DNA of 64,000 nt from an uncultured Roseobacter sp. (GTDB taxonomy: Bacteria > Pseudomonadota > Alphaproteobacteria > Rhodobacterales > Rhodobacteraceae), in assembly GCF_947495025.1 (NCBI RefSeq), contig NZ_CANLXG010000003.1, positions 1-64,000 of the forward strand. The letters are read 5' to 3'. Of the stretch, positions 1 to 9,008 are shown piece by piece (the first letter of the stretch is position 1; the number at the start of each line of letters is the position of its first letter). Position numbers and translations under genes: made by a program. A model generated the notes under the pieces. The model saw only the letters and a list, made by a program, of their open reading frames with translations. It was not told the origin of the DNA and ran no database searches.

Positions 1-125
1 GTCTCTGGGCCCTAGTCTGCCACCCCCCCCCCCCCCGTCCTCCGGCGCGGTGTGTGTTCGGCGGGGGGGGGGCCCCCCCCCCCCCCCCCCCCCCGCGGCC
101 CCCCCCCCCCCCGCCCCCCGACCCC
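1..125. other. C/G homopolymer tract at window start
   Basis: Long uninterrupted runs of C and G, with a few other bases, fill the first 125 bases and stop right at the 3' end of the first gene. No coding pattern, promoter or hairpin is visible. Runs of this kind are typical of low-quality ends of assembled contigs, so I read this as probable assembly or library noise and not as biology. Confidence 0.7.
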
Positions 126-1400
126 TCATGCAGCAATGAACTCGTTCCATTTGCGGACCATGTACTGATTTTCATCCATAACCGCGTTCCAGCAGGCCAC
201 AGCACCCATACGGTCATAGAACGATCCGCCATCGCGCACCGCACCAGCCTTCTCCATCACGTCGCCGAAGGGGTTGGTGATGTCGCCCTGGGCTGCCTTG
301 CCTTCGAACCAGAAGCCCCATTCGTCCTCAGACATGAAGTTTTTCGAGGTTTCCGGCACGGCGGAATAATATCCCTGACGCATCAGGAAACCGCCAACCC
401 ATCCGCTGAGATACCAGTTGATGTATTCATAGGCCGCATCCAGCTCGATGCCCGACAGCGACGCGGAAAGGCCGATACCGCCGCCCCAGGAACGATAGCC
501 CTCTTCAAGAGGCTGATAGACACAGGGAATGCCCTGGCTGCGCACCGCGGTGATCGCCGGTGACCACATGGACTGGATCACGACCTCGCCCGAGGCCATC
601 AGGTTCACGCTCTCGTCAAAAGACTTCCAGAAGGCGCGGAACTGCCCCGCTTTCTTGGCCTCGGTAAAGATGCCCAGTGTCAGGTCGATCTCTTCTTTGG
701 TCATGTTGCCCTTGTCGGGGTATTTGTATTCACCCATGGATTCCACGACCATCGCCATGTCCATGATCCCGATGGACGAGATGTCCAGAATTGACGCCTT
801 GCCTTTGAACTCCGGGTTCAGCAGTTCTGACCAGTTGCTGATCGGCCGGCCGATCAGGTCTGGCCGGATGCCCAGCGTGTCGGCATTGTAGATCGTCGGG
901 ATCAGGGTCATCCAGCCGGATTCCTCCTGAACAAAATCCCGGCCATTGGGGCCGGATGTAAACCCGACCGTGTGCGGCGCAGTCCCCTGGGCAATCACGC
1001 TTTCCGGTGTCAGCTTGCCCGACCGGAATGTCCCGACGATTTTGTCGTAGTTGGCAATTCTGGACGTATCCATTGCCTGCAGATTGCCTGTCGGCCAGAC
1101 CTTTTTGCAGATCCAGTATTCAATATCGGCGATATCAAAACTGTCCGGCTGTGTGGCCGCGCGCTGGGTCACACTGTCTGAATCCAGTGCCGTCATCTCG
1201 AGTGTGAAACCAAGGTCTTCCTTGACCTTCGTCGCCACTTCATTGAGGTTGGACACCCCGGTGCCAAACTGGCGCAGCGTCACATCTTTTATGGCCTGTC
1301 CCCATACCATTGGAGCCGGAAGCGCGGCGGCCGCCACCGCCGCGCCACCCGTCTTCAGCACAGACCGGCGCGAATAGCGAATTTTTGGAATTGTCGTCAT
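126..1400 (-). CDS. ABC transporter substrate-binding protein, spermidine/putrescine (PotD) type, Tat-exported
   Basis: A 424-aa periplasmic solute-binding protein that should capture a small cationic or organic substrate for an ABC importer. The N-terminus has a twin-arginine signal (YSRRSVLKTG, residues 9-18) followed by an Ala-rich hydrophobic stretch and a likely cleavage site near VWGQA, so export of a folded protein by Tat is expected; tatABC lies in this window. The rest reads like the PotD/iron-type bacterial binding-protein fold. It lies 27 nt downstream of the ATPase gene on the same strand. The permease genes are not in the window and would lie beyond base 1, where the sequence degenerates. 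Polyamine is the family default; the true substrate is unknown. Confidence 0.85.
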   Translation of the reverse strand: MTTIPKIRYSRRSVLKTGGAAVAAAALPAPMVWGQAIKDVTLRQFGTGVSNLNEVATKVKEDLGFTLEMTALDSDSVTQRAATQPDSFDIADIEYWICKKVWPTGNLQAMDTSRIANYDKIVGTFRSGKLTPESVIAQGTAPHTVGFTSGPNGRDFVQEESGWMTLIPTIYNADTLGIRPDLIGRPISNWSELLNPEFKGKASILDISSIGIMDMAMVVESMGEYKYPDKGNMTKEEIDLTLGIFTEAKKAGQFRAFWKSFDESVNLMASGEVVIQSMWSPAITAVRSQGIPCVYQPLEEGYRSWGGGIGLSASLSGIELDAAYEYINWYLSGWVGGFLMRQGYYSAVPETSKNFMSEDEWGFWFEGKAAQGDITNPFGDVMEKAGAVRDGGSFYDRMGAVACWNAVMDENQYMVRKWNEFIAA

Positions 1401-1427
1401 ATCATTTCCCTGTTTTTTCAGTTTTCA

Positions 1428-2411
1428 TCATGCAGTCAGGGCATGTGCGGCCTGACTGTCCCAGTTGAGGCCAACGGCCTCGCCCAGATCCTTCGGATTG
1501 CCGAAGAAATCCCCGTCCGGCAGCAGCGCTGTCACCTCCTGATCGCCCGCAACCGCGGCGGTCAGGGCGACATGTGTGCCCTGGTATTCAATGTTCACGA
1601 TCCGACCGGGCAGCTGTGCACCATCGGGCGGGCCAAGACGCAGCGCATCGGAACGCACCGCAAAGTTGCCTTCCGCCAGAGAGATCACGTTGTGTGAGCC
1701 CAGAAACCGCGCGACAAACGCCGTGCGCGGTGCTTCAAAAACAGTTCGCGTCGGCCCGGCCTGCTCGATAAAGGCGTTGTTCATCACGACGATCTCATCG
1801 GCGAGTGCCAGTGCTTCGTCCTGTCCGTGGGTGACGTGAATGAATGTAATGCCCAGCTCGCGTTGCAGACGCCGGAGTTCCGCCCGCATGCGCACCCTTA
1901 AAAACGGATCGAGAGCCGACAGCGGCTCGTCCAGCAGCAGCACCTGCGGCTTGGTGATCAGCGCCCGGGCCAGCGCCACACGCTGTTGCTGACCACCGGA
2001 CAGCTGCGCTGGCAGCCGGTCGGCAAACCCGGTCATATCAACCAGTTCCAGCATCTCTGACGCTTTTTTGCGGCGCTCTGCCGCATCCCGGCCCTGCATC
2101 CGCAGGCTGAACGCCACGTTATCGGCCACGCTCAGATGCGGAAAGAGAGCATAGTTCTGGAACATCATCGCCGTGCCCCGCCGGGCCGGTTGCAGGTGGG
2201 AAATATCCCGGCCGCCAAGCAGCACAGCGCCGTCCGATACCACCTCATGGCCCGCCACCATCCGCAGTGTCGAGGATTTGCCACAGCCCGACGGCCCCAG
2301 AAGACAGGCATATGTACCGGCCTCAAAATGATAGCTGATGGCATCCACCGCGACGGTATCGCCATAGCGCTTTGTCAGACTGACAAATTCAAGATCCAGA
2401 TCATGGCCCAT
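1428..2411 (-). CDS. ABC transporter ATP-binding protein (PotA/FbpC type)
   Basis: A 327-aa ATPase that powers the importer whose binding protein follows directly. Walker A is GPSGCGKSS near residue 40, the signature is [14 protein letters not shown], Walker B is [11 protein letters not shown], and the H-loop His is in HVTHGQDEA. The remaining C-terminal part fits the TOBE-type regulatory domain of MOI-family ATPases. I prefer the ATG at 2411 because a GGGGG ribosome-binding stretch lies about 6 nt upstream; an upstream GTG at 2435 would add eight residues. It is transcribed divergently from the GntR regulator gene, which probably controls it. Confidence 0.88.
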   Translation of the reverse strand: MGHDLDLEFVSLTKRYGDTVAVDAISYHFEAGTYACLLGPSGCGKSSTLRMVAGHEVVSDGAVLLGGRDISHLQPARRGTAMMFQNYALFPHLSVADNVAFSLRMQGRDAAERRKKASEMLELVDMTGFADRLPAQLSGGQQQRVALARALITKPQVLLLDEPLSALDPFLRVRMRAELRRLQRELGITFIHVTHGQDEALALADEIVVMNNAFIEQAGPTRTVFEAPRTAFVARFLGSHNVISLAEGNFAVRSDALRLGPPDGAQLPGRIVNIEYQGTHVALTAAVAGDQEVTALLPDGDFFGNPKDLGEAVGLNWDSQAAHALTA

Positions 2412-2553
2412 AAATGCCCCCGTTTGGCGTTGCACCAGACTGGGCGCGATGCGCTGAAACGCTCAAAGGTTTTCCCGCGTGATCCCGCGCCCTGACCGTT
2501 CAACGCCCTTAAAAGGGCAGATTCCATCAATGTTGTTCAAAAAAGAGGCGTAA

Positions 2554-2565
2554 ATTGTATACGAT
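2554..2565. promoter_or_regulatory. Putative GntR-family operator, ATTGTATACGAT
   Basis: A 12-bp near-palindrome centred on GTATAC, with one mismatched base pair, lies in the 226-bp gap between the divergent ABC operon and the GntR regulator gene. FadR/FCD-type GntR proteins commonly bind AT-rich sites with a GTATAC or GTNNAC core. The rest of the gap has no gene; it must hold both promoters. Confidence 0.45.
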
Positions 2566-2637
2566 CTGAGAAATCTGCGCTCCCGATCTTGTGAGTCGTT
2601 TGTTGCTCTGGCAACCAGATCACGAGGGAGATCACAG

Positions 2638-3327
2638 ATGGCACAGCCTGCCCCGCACCAGGTGACTTCGGCTGAAGACATTGTGCTTGAGCTGACGGAA
2701 GCTGTGCACGAGCACCGCGTCAGCCCCGGCATGAAGCTGCGCGAGGACGAGGTCGGCGATATCTTTGGTGTGAGCCGCACTGTGGTGCGGCAGGCCCTGA
2801 GATCAATGGCTCATACCGGACTTGTGTCGATCGAACGCAACCGGGGCGCCTTTGTCGCGCGGCCTTCGGTCCGGGAGGCCCGCGAGGTATTCGAGGCCCG
2901 CGCGCTGCTGGAACCCAAAACAGCCCGCGCCGCGGCAGAACGTGCAGGACCGCGTGACATCCTGCTGCTCGAAGAACACATCCGACAGGAGCATGCCGCC
3001 CTGGCCCGGGACGAAGCAGGCCCAGCCCTCAAGCTCTCCGGCGAATTTCACTGTGAAATCGCGCGGATCGCCGATCAGCACACGATTGAAACCTTCATCC
3101 GCCAGCTTATCTCGCAGTCCTCTCTGGTCATCGCCCTCTACTGGCGGCGCCGGAATGCACTGTGCGAAAGTCACGCCCATCATGCGCTTCTGGATGCATT
3201 CCGGAGCCAGGATGGCGACAGCGCCGAGGAACTGATGAAGGGGCATCTGCTCGATCTCGTGTCACAGCTCGACCTGCGCGATCAGCAGGCAGACACGACA
3301 TCCCTGCGCGAGGCACTGCTGAAATGA
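2638..3327 (+). CDS. GntR family transcriptional regulator, FCD (FadR) subfamily
   Basis: A 229-aa DNA-binding regulator. The winged helix covers about residues 8-75, with a recognition-helix region reading VSRTVVRQALRSM, and an all-helical FCD ligand-binding domain follows to about residue 215. FCD domains usually bind small carboxylic acids, often through a metal. A GGGAG ribosome-binding site precedes the ATG. The gene is divergent from the ABC import operon and its stop overlaps the next start by ATGA, so it probably represses the transporter and perhaps itself. The effector is unknown. Confidence 0.87.
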   Translation: MAQPAPHQVTSAEDIVLELTEAVHEHRVSPGMKLREDEVGDIFGVSRTVVRQALRSMAHTGLVSIERNRGAFVARPSVREAREVFEARALLEPKTARAAAERAGPRDILLLEEHIRQEHAALARDEAGPALKLSGEFHCEIARIADQHTIETFIRQLISQSSLVIALYWRRRNALCESHAHHALLDAFRSQDGDSAEELMKGHLLDLVSQLDLRDQQADTTSLREALLK

Positions 3328-4151
3328 TCATCTACCGCAGCGCGGAACCCAGCGAAATCAACCACGTACTCCGATGGGCCGCAGCCGAAGGATGGAATCC
3401 GGGCCTTGAGGATGCCGCAGCCTTTTTCGAGGCGGATCCGGACGGGTTCTTTCTGGCCGTCGACGACAATACCCCGGTCGCCGCCATTTCAGTGGTCAAT
3501 CACAATCCCGGGTTCGCCTTTCTTGGTCTCTACATCGTGCTGCCGGATTATCGCGGACGCGGGATCGGCTATGCACTCTGGCAGCATGCGCTGGATCACG
3601 CAGGCGACCGAACGGTCGGGCTTGACGGCGTGCCGGAGCAGCAGGCCAGTTATGCCGCGTCCGGCTTCAGGCACGCTGGTGGAACCACGCGTTTTGAAGG
3701 CAAGGTGGCGGCGTCAGCTGATGAGACCCTGCGCCTTGCGACGTCCACGGACATTCCGTCCCTGATCGCCATGGAAGCAGAGGCGTCCGGAACCGCCAAA
3801 CCGGCCTACCTGTCGGCATGGTTCACGCAGACCAATACCCGCAGAACCATCGTGGCCGGGACACCTGGCGCCGTTACGGCGGCCTGTACGGTCCGGTTAT
3901 GCGGAAACGGTGCAAAAATCGGCCCGCTGACAGCACCCGACAGGCAAACCGCTGCCCGTCTGATCGCGCATGCAGCCCAGATGACCAGTGGACCGGTCAT
4001 TCTGGATGTCCCTCAGTCATCTGAGACGCTGACGGATCTCTGCCTGTCGCTGGGCATGCAGGCCGGGTTTCACACTGCCCGCATGTACCGGGGCCCGTTT
4101 TCGGCACCACCCGCAGGTATTTTTGCTGTGACATCTCTGGAACTGGGCTGA
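3324..4151 (+). CDS. GNAT family N-acetyltransferase
   Basis: A 275-aa GNAT-type acetyltransferase. The acetyl-CoA pyrophosphate-binding motif is YRGRGIG at about residues 76-82, in the usual beta4-alpha3 position. A second half of about 130 residues looks like the C-terminal domain found in longer GNAT proteins with a duplicated fold. The start is the ATG at 3324 overlapping the regulator stop, which gives a conserved-looking beginning (MIIYRSAEPSE); longer in-frame extensions run inside the regulator gene and are not credible. Translational coupling with the GntR gene suggests a shared pathway. The substrate amine is not predictable. Confidence 0.82.
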   Translation: MIIYRSAEPSEINHVLRWAAAEGWNPGLEDAAAFFEADPDGFFLAVDDNTPVAAISVVNHNPGFAFLGLYIVLPDYRGRGIGYALWQHALDHAGDRTVGLDGVPEQQASYAASGFRHAGGTTRFEGKVAASADETLRLATSTDIPSLIAMEAEASGTAKPAYLSAWFTQTNTRRTIVAGTPGAVTAACTVRLCGNGAKIGPLTAPDRQTAARLIAHAAQMTSGPVILDVPQSSETLTDLCLSLGMQAGFHTARMYRGPFSAPPAGIFAVTSLELG

Positions 4152-4166
4152 GCCTTTCCCGCGCGT

Positions 4167-4793
4167 TCAGTAGAGACGGCCCGTTTCATTGTACGCCATC
4201 CGGGCTTCGATATCCTCGAGCGGCATGTCCATGTCACCGTGGTCTTTCAGCGCCTGTGAATAGCTGGGCAGCCCCTCAACCGGCCCCCATTTGTCCGGCT
4301 GCCACATCGCGCTCCGGATCATTGACTTGCCGCAGTGGAAAAACGCCTCCTCCACACGCACCAGCAGTACCAGGTCCGGGCGATGTCCGTTGAGCGTGGT
4401 CAGATCAAGCAGCGCATCGTCGCGTACCAGTTCGGCTGCTCCATTGATCCGCACAACTTCCTTGCGCCTAGGCACGACCAGCATCATGCCGACCCGCGGG
4501 ACCTCCAGCACATTCCGGAACGTATCGGCGCGGTTATTTCCGATCCGGTCCGGTACCGCGATGGTCTTTTCGTCGATGACTTTGATAAAACCCGCCGGGT
4601 CGCCTTTGGGAGACACATCCATCTGTCCCGCGGCATTGCAGCTGGCGATGGTGCAAAAAGTCGTGCGGGCAATCCATGCCGCACAGTGCTCGTCGATGTG
4701 ATCGATGAATTTGTTGACCTGGCTGGGATGCAGCGGGTCCAGCATCCCTTCCAGTTCCGCGACCGTCGTGACAGGTTTTTCTGCCCTGTACAT
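4167..4793 (-). CDS. Pyridoxamine 5'-phosphate oxidase family FMN-binding protein (MSMEG_1061-like)
   Basis: A 208-aa split-barrel flavoprotein. The segment TIASCNAAGQMDVSPKGDP, then a phosphate-contacting region around PDRIGNNRADTFRN, and the late CGKSMIRS stretch are typical of the MSMEG_1061-type PPOX subfamily, which binds FMN or F420 and reduces or oxidises small substrates. I chose the ATG at 4793 because GGGAG lies about 8 nt upstream and the protein then starts at MYRAEKPVTT; 22 further in-frame residues upstream are basic and unconserved in character. It converges with the GNAT gene (15-nt gap) and is divergent from the heme peroxidase gene. The substrate is unknown. Confidence 0.8.
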   Translation of the reverse strand: MYRAEKPVTTVAELEGMLDPLHPSQVNKFIDHIDEHCAAWIARTTFCTIASCNAAGQMDVSPKGDPAGFIKVIDEKTIAVPDRIGNNRADTFRNVLEVPRVGMMLVVPRRKEVVRINGAAELVRDDALLDLTTLNGHRPDLVLLVRVEEAFFHCGKSMIRSAMWQPDKWGPVEGLPSYSQALKDHGDMDMPLEDIEARMAYNETGRLY

Positions 4794-4957
4794 CCCAAAT
4801 CTCCCAATACCTGAACCTGTCCGGCAACAGAATAATCGCATGCGCCAGGCGTCAGGCACAGCCTTTTATGGCGAAAGAGCGCCGAATGTGCTACTCTTGC
4901 TTGTGGGCAATTTCCGCCCGCACTTTTTACGATCAGATTTTTTATTGGAGTTTTATT

Positions 4958-6460
4958 ATGGCACATGGTTCCAGGCATTTTGATATTCTTGCCCCCAGGT
5001 CCCCGTTTTATCACGGACCGTTTGGCAGACTGTTTCCTGATCTCGACCCCTGGCACAGCCCCGGCACGTCGGATTCTGACGCGGCTTTGCTGGATATCGC
5101 CAACAACCTGATGATTGAGCTGCCGGGTGAGTTGCCGGCAGACATCGCTGCAGATCAGTCCAAAATTGACCAGCTGGAGGCAGAGTTCAGCTCGGACATT
5201 CCGGCGGGCTACACATACTTCGGACAGTTCGTCGATCACGACATAACATTCGATCCGGCCTCATCGCTGATGCGCCGGAATGATCCCAACGGGCTGCGCA
5301 ATTTCCGCACCCCGCGGCTGGATCTTGACAATGTCTATGGCGCCGGTCCGGATGATCAGCCCTATCTCTATGATCCTGACGACAAAGCAAAACTGGCCAT
5401 TGGCGAAGTGGAGGGCCGCCCCGATCTGCCTGATTTGCCACGGTTTCGCGGACGTGCGCTGATCGGCGACATGCGCAATGACGAAAACGCGATGGTCAGC
5501 CAGCTGCAGCTGGCATTCCTGCTGGCGCACAATACGCTGGTGGACCGGGCGCGTGCGGATGACCCCGGCGCGTCGACCTCCGTGGTCTTTGAGCGGGCAC
5601 GCAAGACCCTGCGCTGGCTCTATCAGCACATCGTCTGGAATGATTTCATTCCGCGGATCGCAACCGACACAATGTATGACTGCGCCATGAAGCTGGAAAA
5701 AACCTGCGACGGCCGGCGTCGGTGGATCTGTCAGCTGGACGATGTCTACAGCTGGAAGCACCAGCCTTTCATGCCCGTAGAGTTCTCGGTCGCTGCCTAC
5801 CGGTTCGGACATTCGATGGTGCGGAACGGCTACCAGACCAATAATCCCGAACGTGGATTTGGGGAATTTGCGCCGATCTTTGATAACACCGGTGGCGGCG
5901 ATCCGGACGATCTGCGCGGATTCCGGCCGATGAAGCCGGACAACTGCATCCAGTGGGACTGGTTCCTGCAGATGGAAAGCTCGGCACCCGGTCTGTTCCC
6001 GCAGATGGCGCGGAAAATCGATACGAAACTGGCCAATGCGCTGGCCTTCCTCTTTGAGGCAGCGCCGGGTGATGCGAACAACGTGCTCGCCTTCCGCAAC
6101 CTCAAGCGCGGTGTGACCTTTGATCTGCCGTCCGGCACTGCTGTGGCCCGCAAGTTCTGCGTTGATCCCATCGCTCTGGGGCCGGATGAGCCGGATGCGC
6201 TGTGGTATTACATCCTGCGCGAAGCCGAAGAGAGTGGCGGCAATTCACTGGGCCATGTCGGCTCGGTTATTGTCTGTTCTGTTTTTGCGGGCCTGCTCAA
6301 AGGTGATCCGCTGAGCTGGGTCTCGACCGAGCCCTGCTGGACACCTGAAAAAGACCCACTGCTGAGCGGAGGCGTGGACAATGTCGATGATCCGTCCTGG
6401 ACACTGGCCTCGGTGATCCGGCTGGCCGGTCTCAGGGCCAACGGCATCGGCTTTGCCTGA
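4958..6460 (+). CDS. Animal-type heme peroxidase family protein
   Basis: A 500-aa protein with the hallmarks of the animal heme peroxidase (An_peroxidase) superfamily: a distal-His motif GQFVDHDITFDP with His94, a catalytic Arg-Glu region DMRNDEN (Arg173), and a proximal heme ligand region AAYRFGHSMVRNGYQ with His285. Such enzymes use hydrogen peroxide to oxidise halides or organic substrates. There is no obvious signal peptide, so it may be cytosolic or leave by another route. The start at 4958 has TTGGAG about 7 nt upstream. It stands alone on its strand, between a PPOX flavoprotein and a cupin gene. The family is patchy in bacteria, which fits acquisition by transfer. Confidence 0.85.
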   Translation: MAHGSRHFDILAPRSPFYHGPFGRLFPDLDPWHSPGTSDSDAALLDIANNLMIELPGELPADIAADQSKIDQLEAEFSSDIPAGYTYFGQFVDHDITFDPASSLMRRNDPNGLRNFRTPRLDLDNVYGAGPDDQPYLYDPDDKAKLAIGEVEGRPDLPDLPRFRGRALIGDMRNDENAMVSQLQLAFLLAHNTLVDRARADDPGASTSVVFERARKTLRWLYQHIVWNDFIPRIATDTMYDCAMKLEKTCDGRRRWICQLDDVYSWKHQPFMPVEFSVAAYRFGHSMVRNGYQTNNPERGFGEFAPIFDNTGGGDPDDLRGFRPMKPDNCIQWDWFLQMESSAPGLFPQMARKIDTKLANALAFLFEAAPGDANNVLAFRNLKRGVTFDLPSGTAVARKFCVDPIALGPDEPDALWYYILREAEESGGNSLGHVGSVIVCSVFAGLLKGDPLSWVSTEPCWTPEKDPLLSGGVDNVDDPSWTLASVIRLAGLRANGIGFA

Positions 6461-6464
6461 TCTG

Positions 6465-6500
6465 TAAAAACCTGACCGGGGGTCCATTCAGCCCCCGGTC
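6465..6500 (-). terminator. Rho-independent terminator of the cupin gene
   Basis: A 9-bp perfect stem (GACCGGGGG / CCCCCGGTC) with a 9-nt loop lies at 6474-6500. Read on the minus strand it is followed by AGG and five T. The cupin stop codon sits in the loop. The plus strand has no T run here, so it mainly serves the minus-strand gene. Confidence 0.7.
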
Positions 6501-6865
6501 GCTCCGCCGTGCGGACCCTGGTCTGGCAGTTCGTGTCTGTCACCTGCAGTTGATGGAGACGACACCACCAGAAACCGCAGGGCGGTACCGCCGGTGTTGC
6601 GGGCCCTGTGCGCCACGCCGGGCGGGACCTCTGTGCCCTGCCCGACTGTGAGTTCCAGCGCCCTGCCCTGCGCCTCTATCGTCAGACAACCCTGCAGCAC
6701 ATAAAAGAACTGACGCGCCACGCAGTGGCTGTGCAGGGTTTCCGCAGCCCCCGGCGGCATCTGCTCTTCTTTGACGGACAGCCCGGGCTGATCCACCAGC
6801 GGCCAGGCATCACAGACCGACTGCCATTTATGGTGGGGGGCATTCTGGGTGCTGATCACGTCCAT
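6488..6865 (-). CDS. Cupin domain-containing protein
   Basis: A 125-aa single-domain cupin. Motif 1 reads PPGAAETLHSHCVARQFFYVL, with the metal-ligand His pair and Gln where Glu is usual, and motif 2 reads PPGVAHRARNTG. This is a small beta-barrel that normally binds one metal ion; possible roles include dioxygenase, isomerase or sugar/ligand binding. The ATG at 6865 has GGAGAG about 7 nt upstream and a longer reading frame upstream overlaps radA, so I exclude it. It converges with the heme peroxidase gene and is divergent from radA. Function is not predictable beyond the fold. Confidence 0.75.
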   Translation of the reverse strand: MDVISTQNAPHHKWQSVCDAWPLVDQPGLSVKEEQMPPGAAETLHSHCVARQFFYVLQGCLTIEAQGRALELTVGQGTEVPPGVAHRARNTGGTALRFLVVSSPSTAGDRHELPDQGPHGGATGG

Positions 6866-6974
6866 ACATGTCTCTCCGGGCTCTGATCCAGATGGCCGCA
6901 GAGCGCGTGCGCCGTCAACCACCGGATGCGCATTTTGCCTTTGACCCGCCTGTGGACCTGGGCCACAACGGGGC

Positions 6975-8336
6975 ATGGCAAAATCCCCCTCATTCTCCTG
7001 CAACGCCTGTGGCAATGTGACGACCAAATGGGCTGGTCGTTGTGAGGCCTGTGGCGAATGGAACACCATCTCCGAAGACGCAGGCATTTCCAGAGGGCCG
7101 GCGAAATCACTGGGCGGCAAACGCGGCGCGGCGATTACCCTGACAGATCTGTCGACCGAAGAAGCGCCCCCGCCCCGGACCAATTCCGGGATCGCCGAGC
7201 TGGACCGTGTTCTGGGCGGCGGCCTCGTTGCTGCTTCGGCCATTCTGGTCGGGGGCGATCCGGGCATCGGCAAATCCACGCTTTTGTTGCAGGCGGCGGC
7301 CCAGTTTGCACGACAGGGTGTGAAGACGATCTACGTCTCAGGCGAAGAGGCCTCTGCTCAGGTACGCATGCGCGCGCGCCGGCTGGGTCTCGCCGATGCG
7401 CCGGTCAAACTGGCTGCAGAGACAAACCTGCGCGATATTCTGACAACGCTGGAGACCGAGCGTCCGCAACTGGCGATCATCGATTCCATTCAGACCATGT
7501 GGGCCGACAATGTGGAATCAGCACCTGGCTCTGTCAGTCAGGTGCGTGCGGCCGCCCACGAGCTGACCAGCTTTGCCAAACGCAAAGGCATCAGCGTGGT
7601 TCTTGTGGGACATGTGACAAAAGAGGGTCAGATCGCCGGACCCCGGGTCGTCGAACATATGGTCGACACCGTGCTCTATTTTGAAGGCGAGCGCGGGCAT
7701 CAGTTCCGCATTCTGCGCGCGGTCAAGAACCGCTTCGGGCCGGCAGATGAAATCGGTGTCTTTGAGATGACCGGTGGCGGTCTGGCCGAGGTCGGCAATC
7801 CTTCTGCGCTCTTTCTCAGCGAACGGGGTGAGCCCAGCCCGGGGTCGGTTGTGTTTGCCGGTGTCGAGGGAACCCGGCCCGTTCTCGTGGAGTTTCAGGC
7901 GCTTGTGGCTCCTTCGCCGCATTCGCAGGCGCGGCGCACCGTTGTCGGCTGGGACGGCGGGCGGCTGGCGATGATCCTTGCGGTGCTCGAGGCGCGATGT
8001 GGCATCCCGTTTGCCGGACTGGACGTATATCTGAACGTCGCCGGCGGCATGAAGGTCTCGGAACCCGCCGCTGATCTTGCTGTTGCGGCGGCCCTTCTGA
8101 GTGCCCGTGAAGATGCTGCGCTGCCCGCGGATACGGTGGTTTTTGGTGAAATCAGCCTCTCCGGTGCGCTCAGACCCGCCACTCAGACCGAATTAAGGTT
8201 GAAAGAGGCGCAAAAACTTGGTTTCACCGGCGCAATCGCGGCAACGGGTGGGAAATCTGTGAGTGCTGCGGGCATCGCGCTGAACACTATGTCCGATCTG
8301 ACGGGATTTGTCGGTGAGATATTCGGCGCGGGCTGA
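6975..8336 (+). CDS. radA: DNA repair protein RadA
   Basis: A 453-aa RecA-like ATPase/helicase that helps branch migration in recombination and recombination repair. It has an N-terminal four-Cys zinc finger (Cys9, 12, 23, 26), Walker A GGDPGIGKST near residue 95, the RadA signature KNRFG, and a C-terminal Lon-protease-like domain. The length matches the family. It opens a plus-strand run followed by cvpA 26 nt downstream, a frequent arrangement in alphaproteobacteria. Confidence 0.97.
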   Translation: MAKSPSFSCNACGNVTTKWAGRCEACGEWNTISEDAGISRGPAKSLGGKRGAAITLTDLSTEEAPPPRTNSGIAELDRVLGGGLVAASAILVGGDPGIGKSTLLLQAAAQFARQGVKTIYVSGEEASAQVRMRARRLGLADAPVKLAAETNLRDILTTLETERPQLAIIDSIQTMWADNVESAPGSVSQVRAAAHELTSFAKRKGISVVLVGHVTKEGQIAGPRVVEHMVDTVLYFEGERGHQFRILRAVKNRFGPADEIGVFEMTGGGLAEVGNPSALFLSERGEPSPGSVVFAGVEGTRPVLVEFQALVAPSPHSQARRTVVGWDGGRLAMILAVLEARCGIPFAGLDVYLNVAGGMKVSEPAADLAVAAALLSAREDAALPADTVVFGEISLSGALRPATQTELRLKEAQKLGFTGAIAATGGKSVSAAGIALNTMSDLTGFVGEIFGAG

Positions 8337-8362
8337 CGTTCGACAGAAAGGCGTAAGGGTCT

Positions 8363-8917
8363 ATGGAAGGTTTCACACTGGTTGACGGCGCGGTGGCTCT
8401 GGTCATCCTGGTCTCTGCCCTGCTGGCATATGGCCGCGGGCTGGTACGCGAGCTGATGGCAATCGTGGGCTGGGTCGCAGCCGCTGTTCTGGGTTTTCTG
8501 TTTGCACCGCAGGTCGAACCACTGGTGCGTGAGATCCCTGTTGTGGGTGAATTTCTCGCAGACAGCTGCGAACTGTCGATCATCGGCGCCTTTGCAGCGG
8601 TTTTTGCGATTGCGCTGATCGTCGTGTCGCTTTTCACGCCGCTGTTTTCCAGTATCATCCAGCGCTCTGCCCTTGGCGGTATCGACCAGGGTCTTGGCTT
8701 TCTGTTTGGCGTGGCCCGCGGCGTGCTGCTCGTTGCGGTCGCGTTTTTCGTCTATGAAACCGTGATAACAGGCGAGAGCTATACGGTGGTTGATGAAAGC
8801 CGCTCTGCCGTTGTTTTCTCGCAGGTGGCCGAGAAAATCGAAACAGCAGAGCCGGAACAGGCACTTGGCTGGATCACCGGTCGCTACGAAGCCCTCGTCG
8901 GAAACTGCGGCCAGTAA
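8363..8917 (+). CDS. CvpA family membrane protein
   Basis: A 184-aa inner-membrane protein with about four hydrophobic segments, starting MEGFTLVDGAVALVILVSA and continuing through a Gly-rich second helix (GLVRELMAIVGW). CvpA-family proteins are needed for colicin V production and envelope stress tolerance and are commonly linked to purF. Here purF follows after one intervening kinase gene. An AAGG ribosome-binding site precedes the ATG. Confidence 0.88.
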   Translation: MEGFTLVDGAVALVILVSALLAYGRGLVRELMAIVGWVAAAVLGFLFAPQVEPLVREIPVVGEFLADSCELSIIGAFAAVFAIALIVVSLFTPLFSSIIQRSALGGIDQGLGFLFGVARGVLLVAVAFFVYETVITGESYTVVDESRSAVVFSQVAEKIETAEPEQALGWITGRYEALVGNCGQ

Positions 8918-9008
8918 CGGGCGCAGGCGCGCCACGCGGCGACGTTAACTGTAATTTATCCCGGCTGTGAAAGGGTGCACCCGCAATCATCAGCGGAGAA
9001 ACCCTGAC

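Noticed and set aside
3162..3323. Upstream extension of the GNAT protein
   Set aside because: It lies wholly inside the GntR gene; the ATGA start at 3324 gives a normal GNAT N-terminus.
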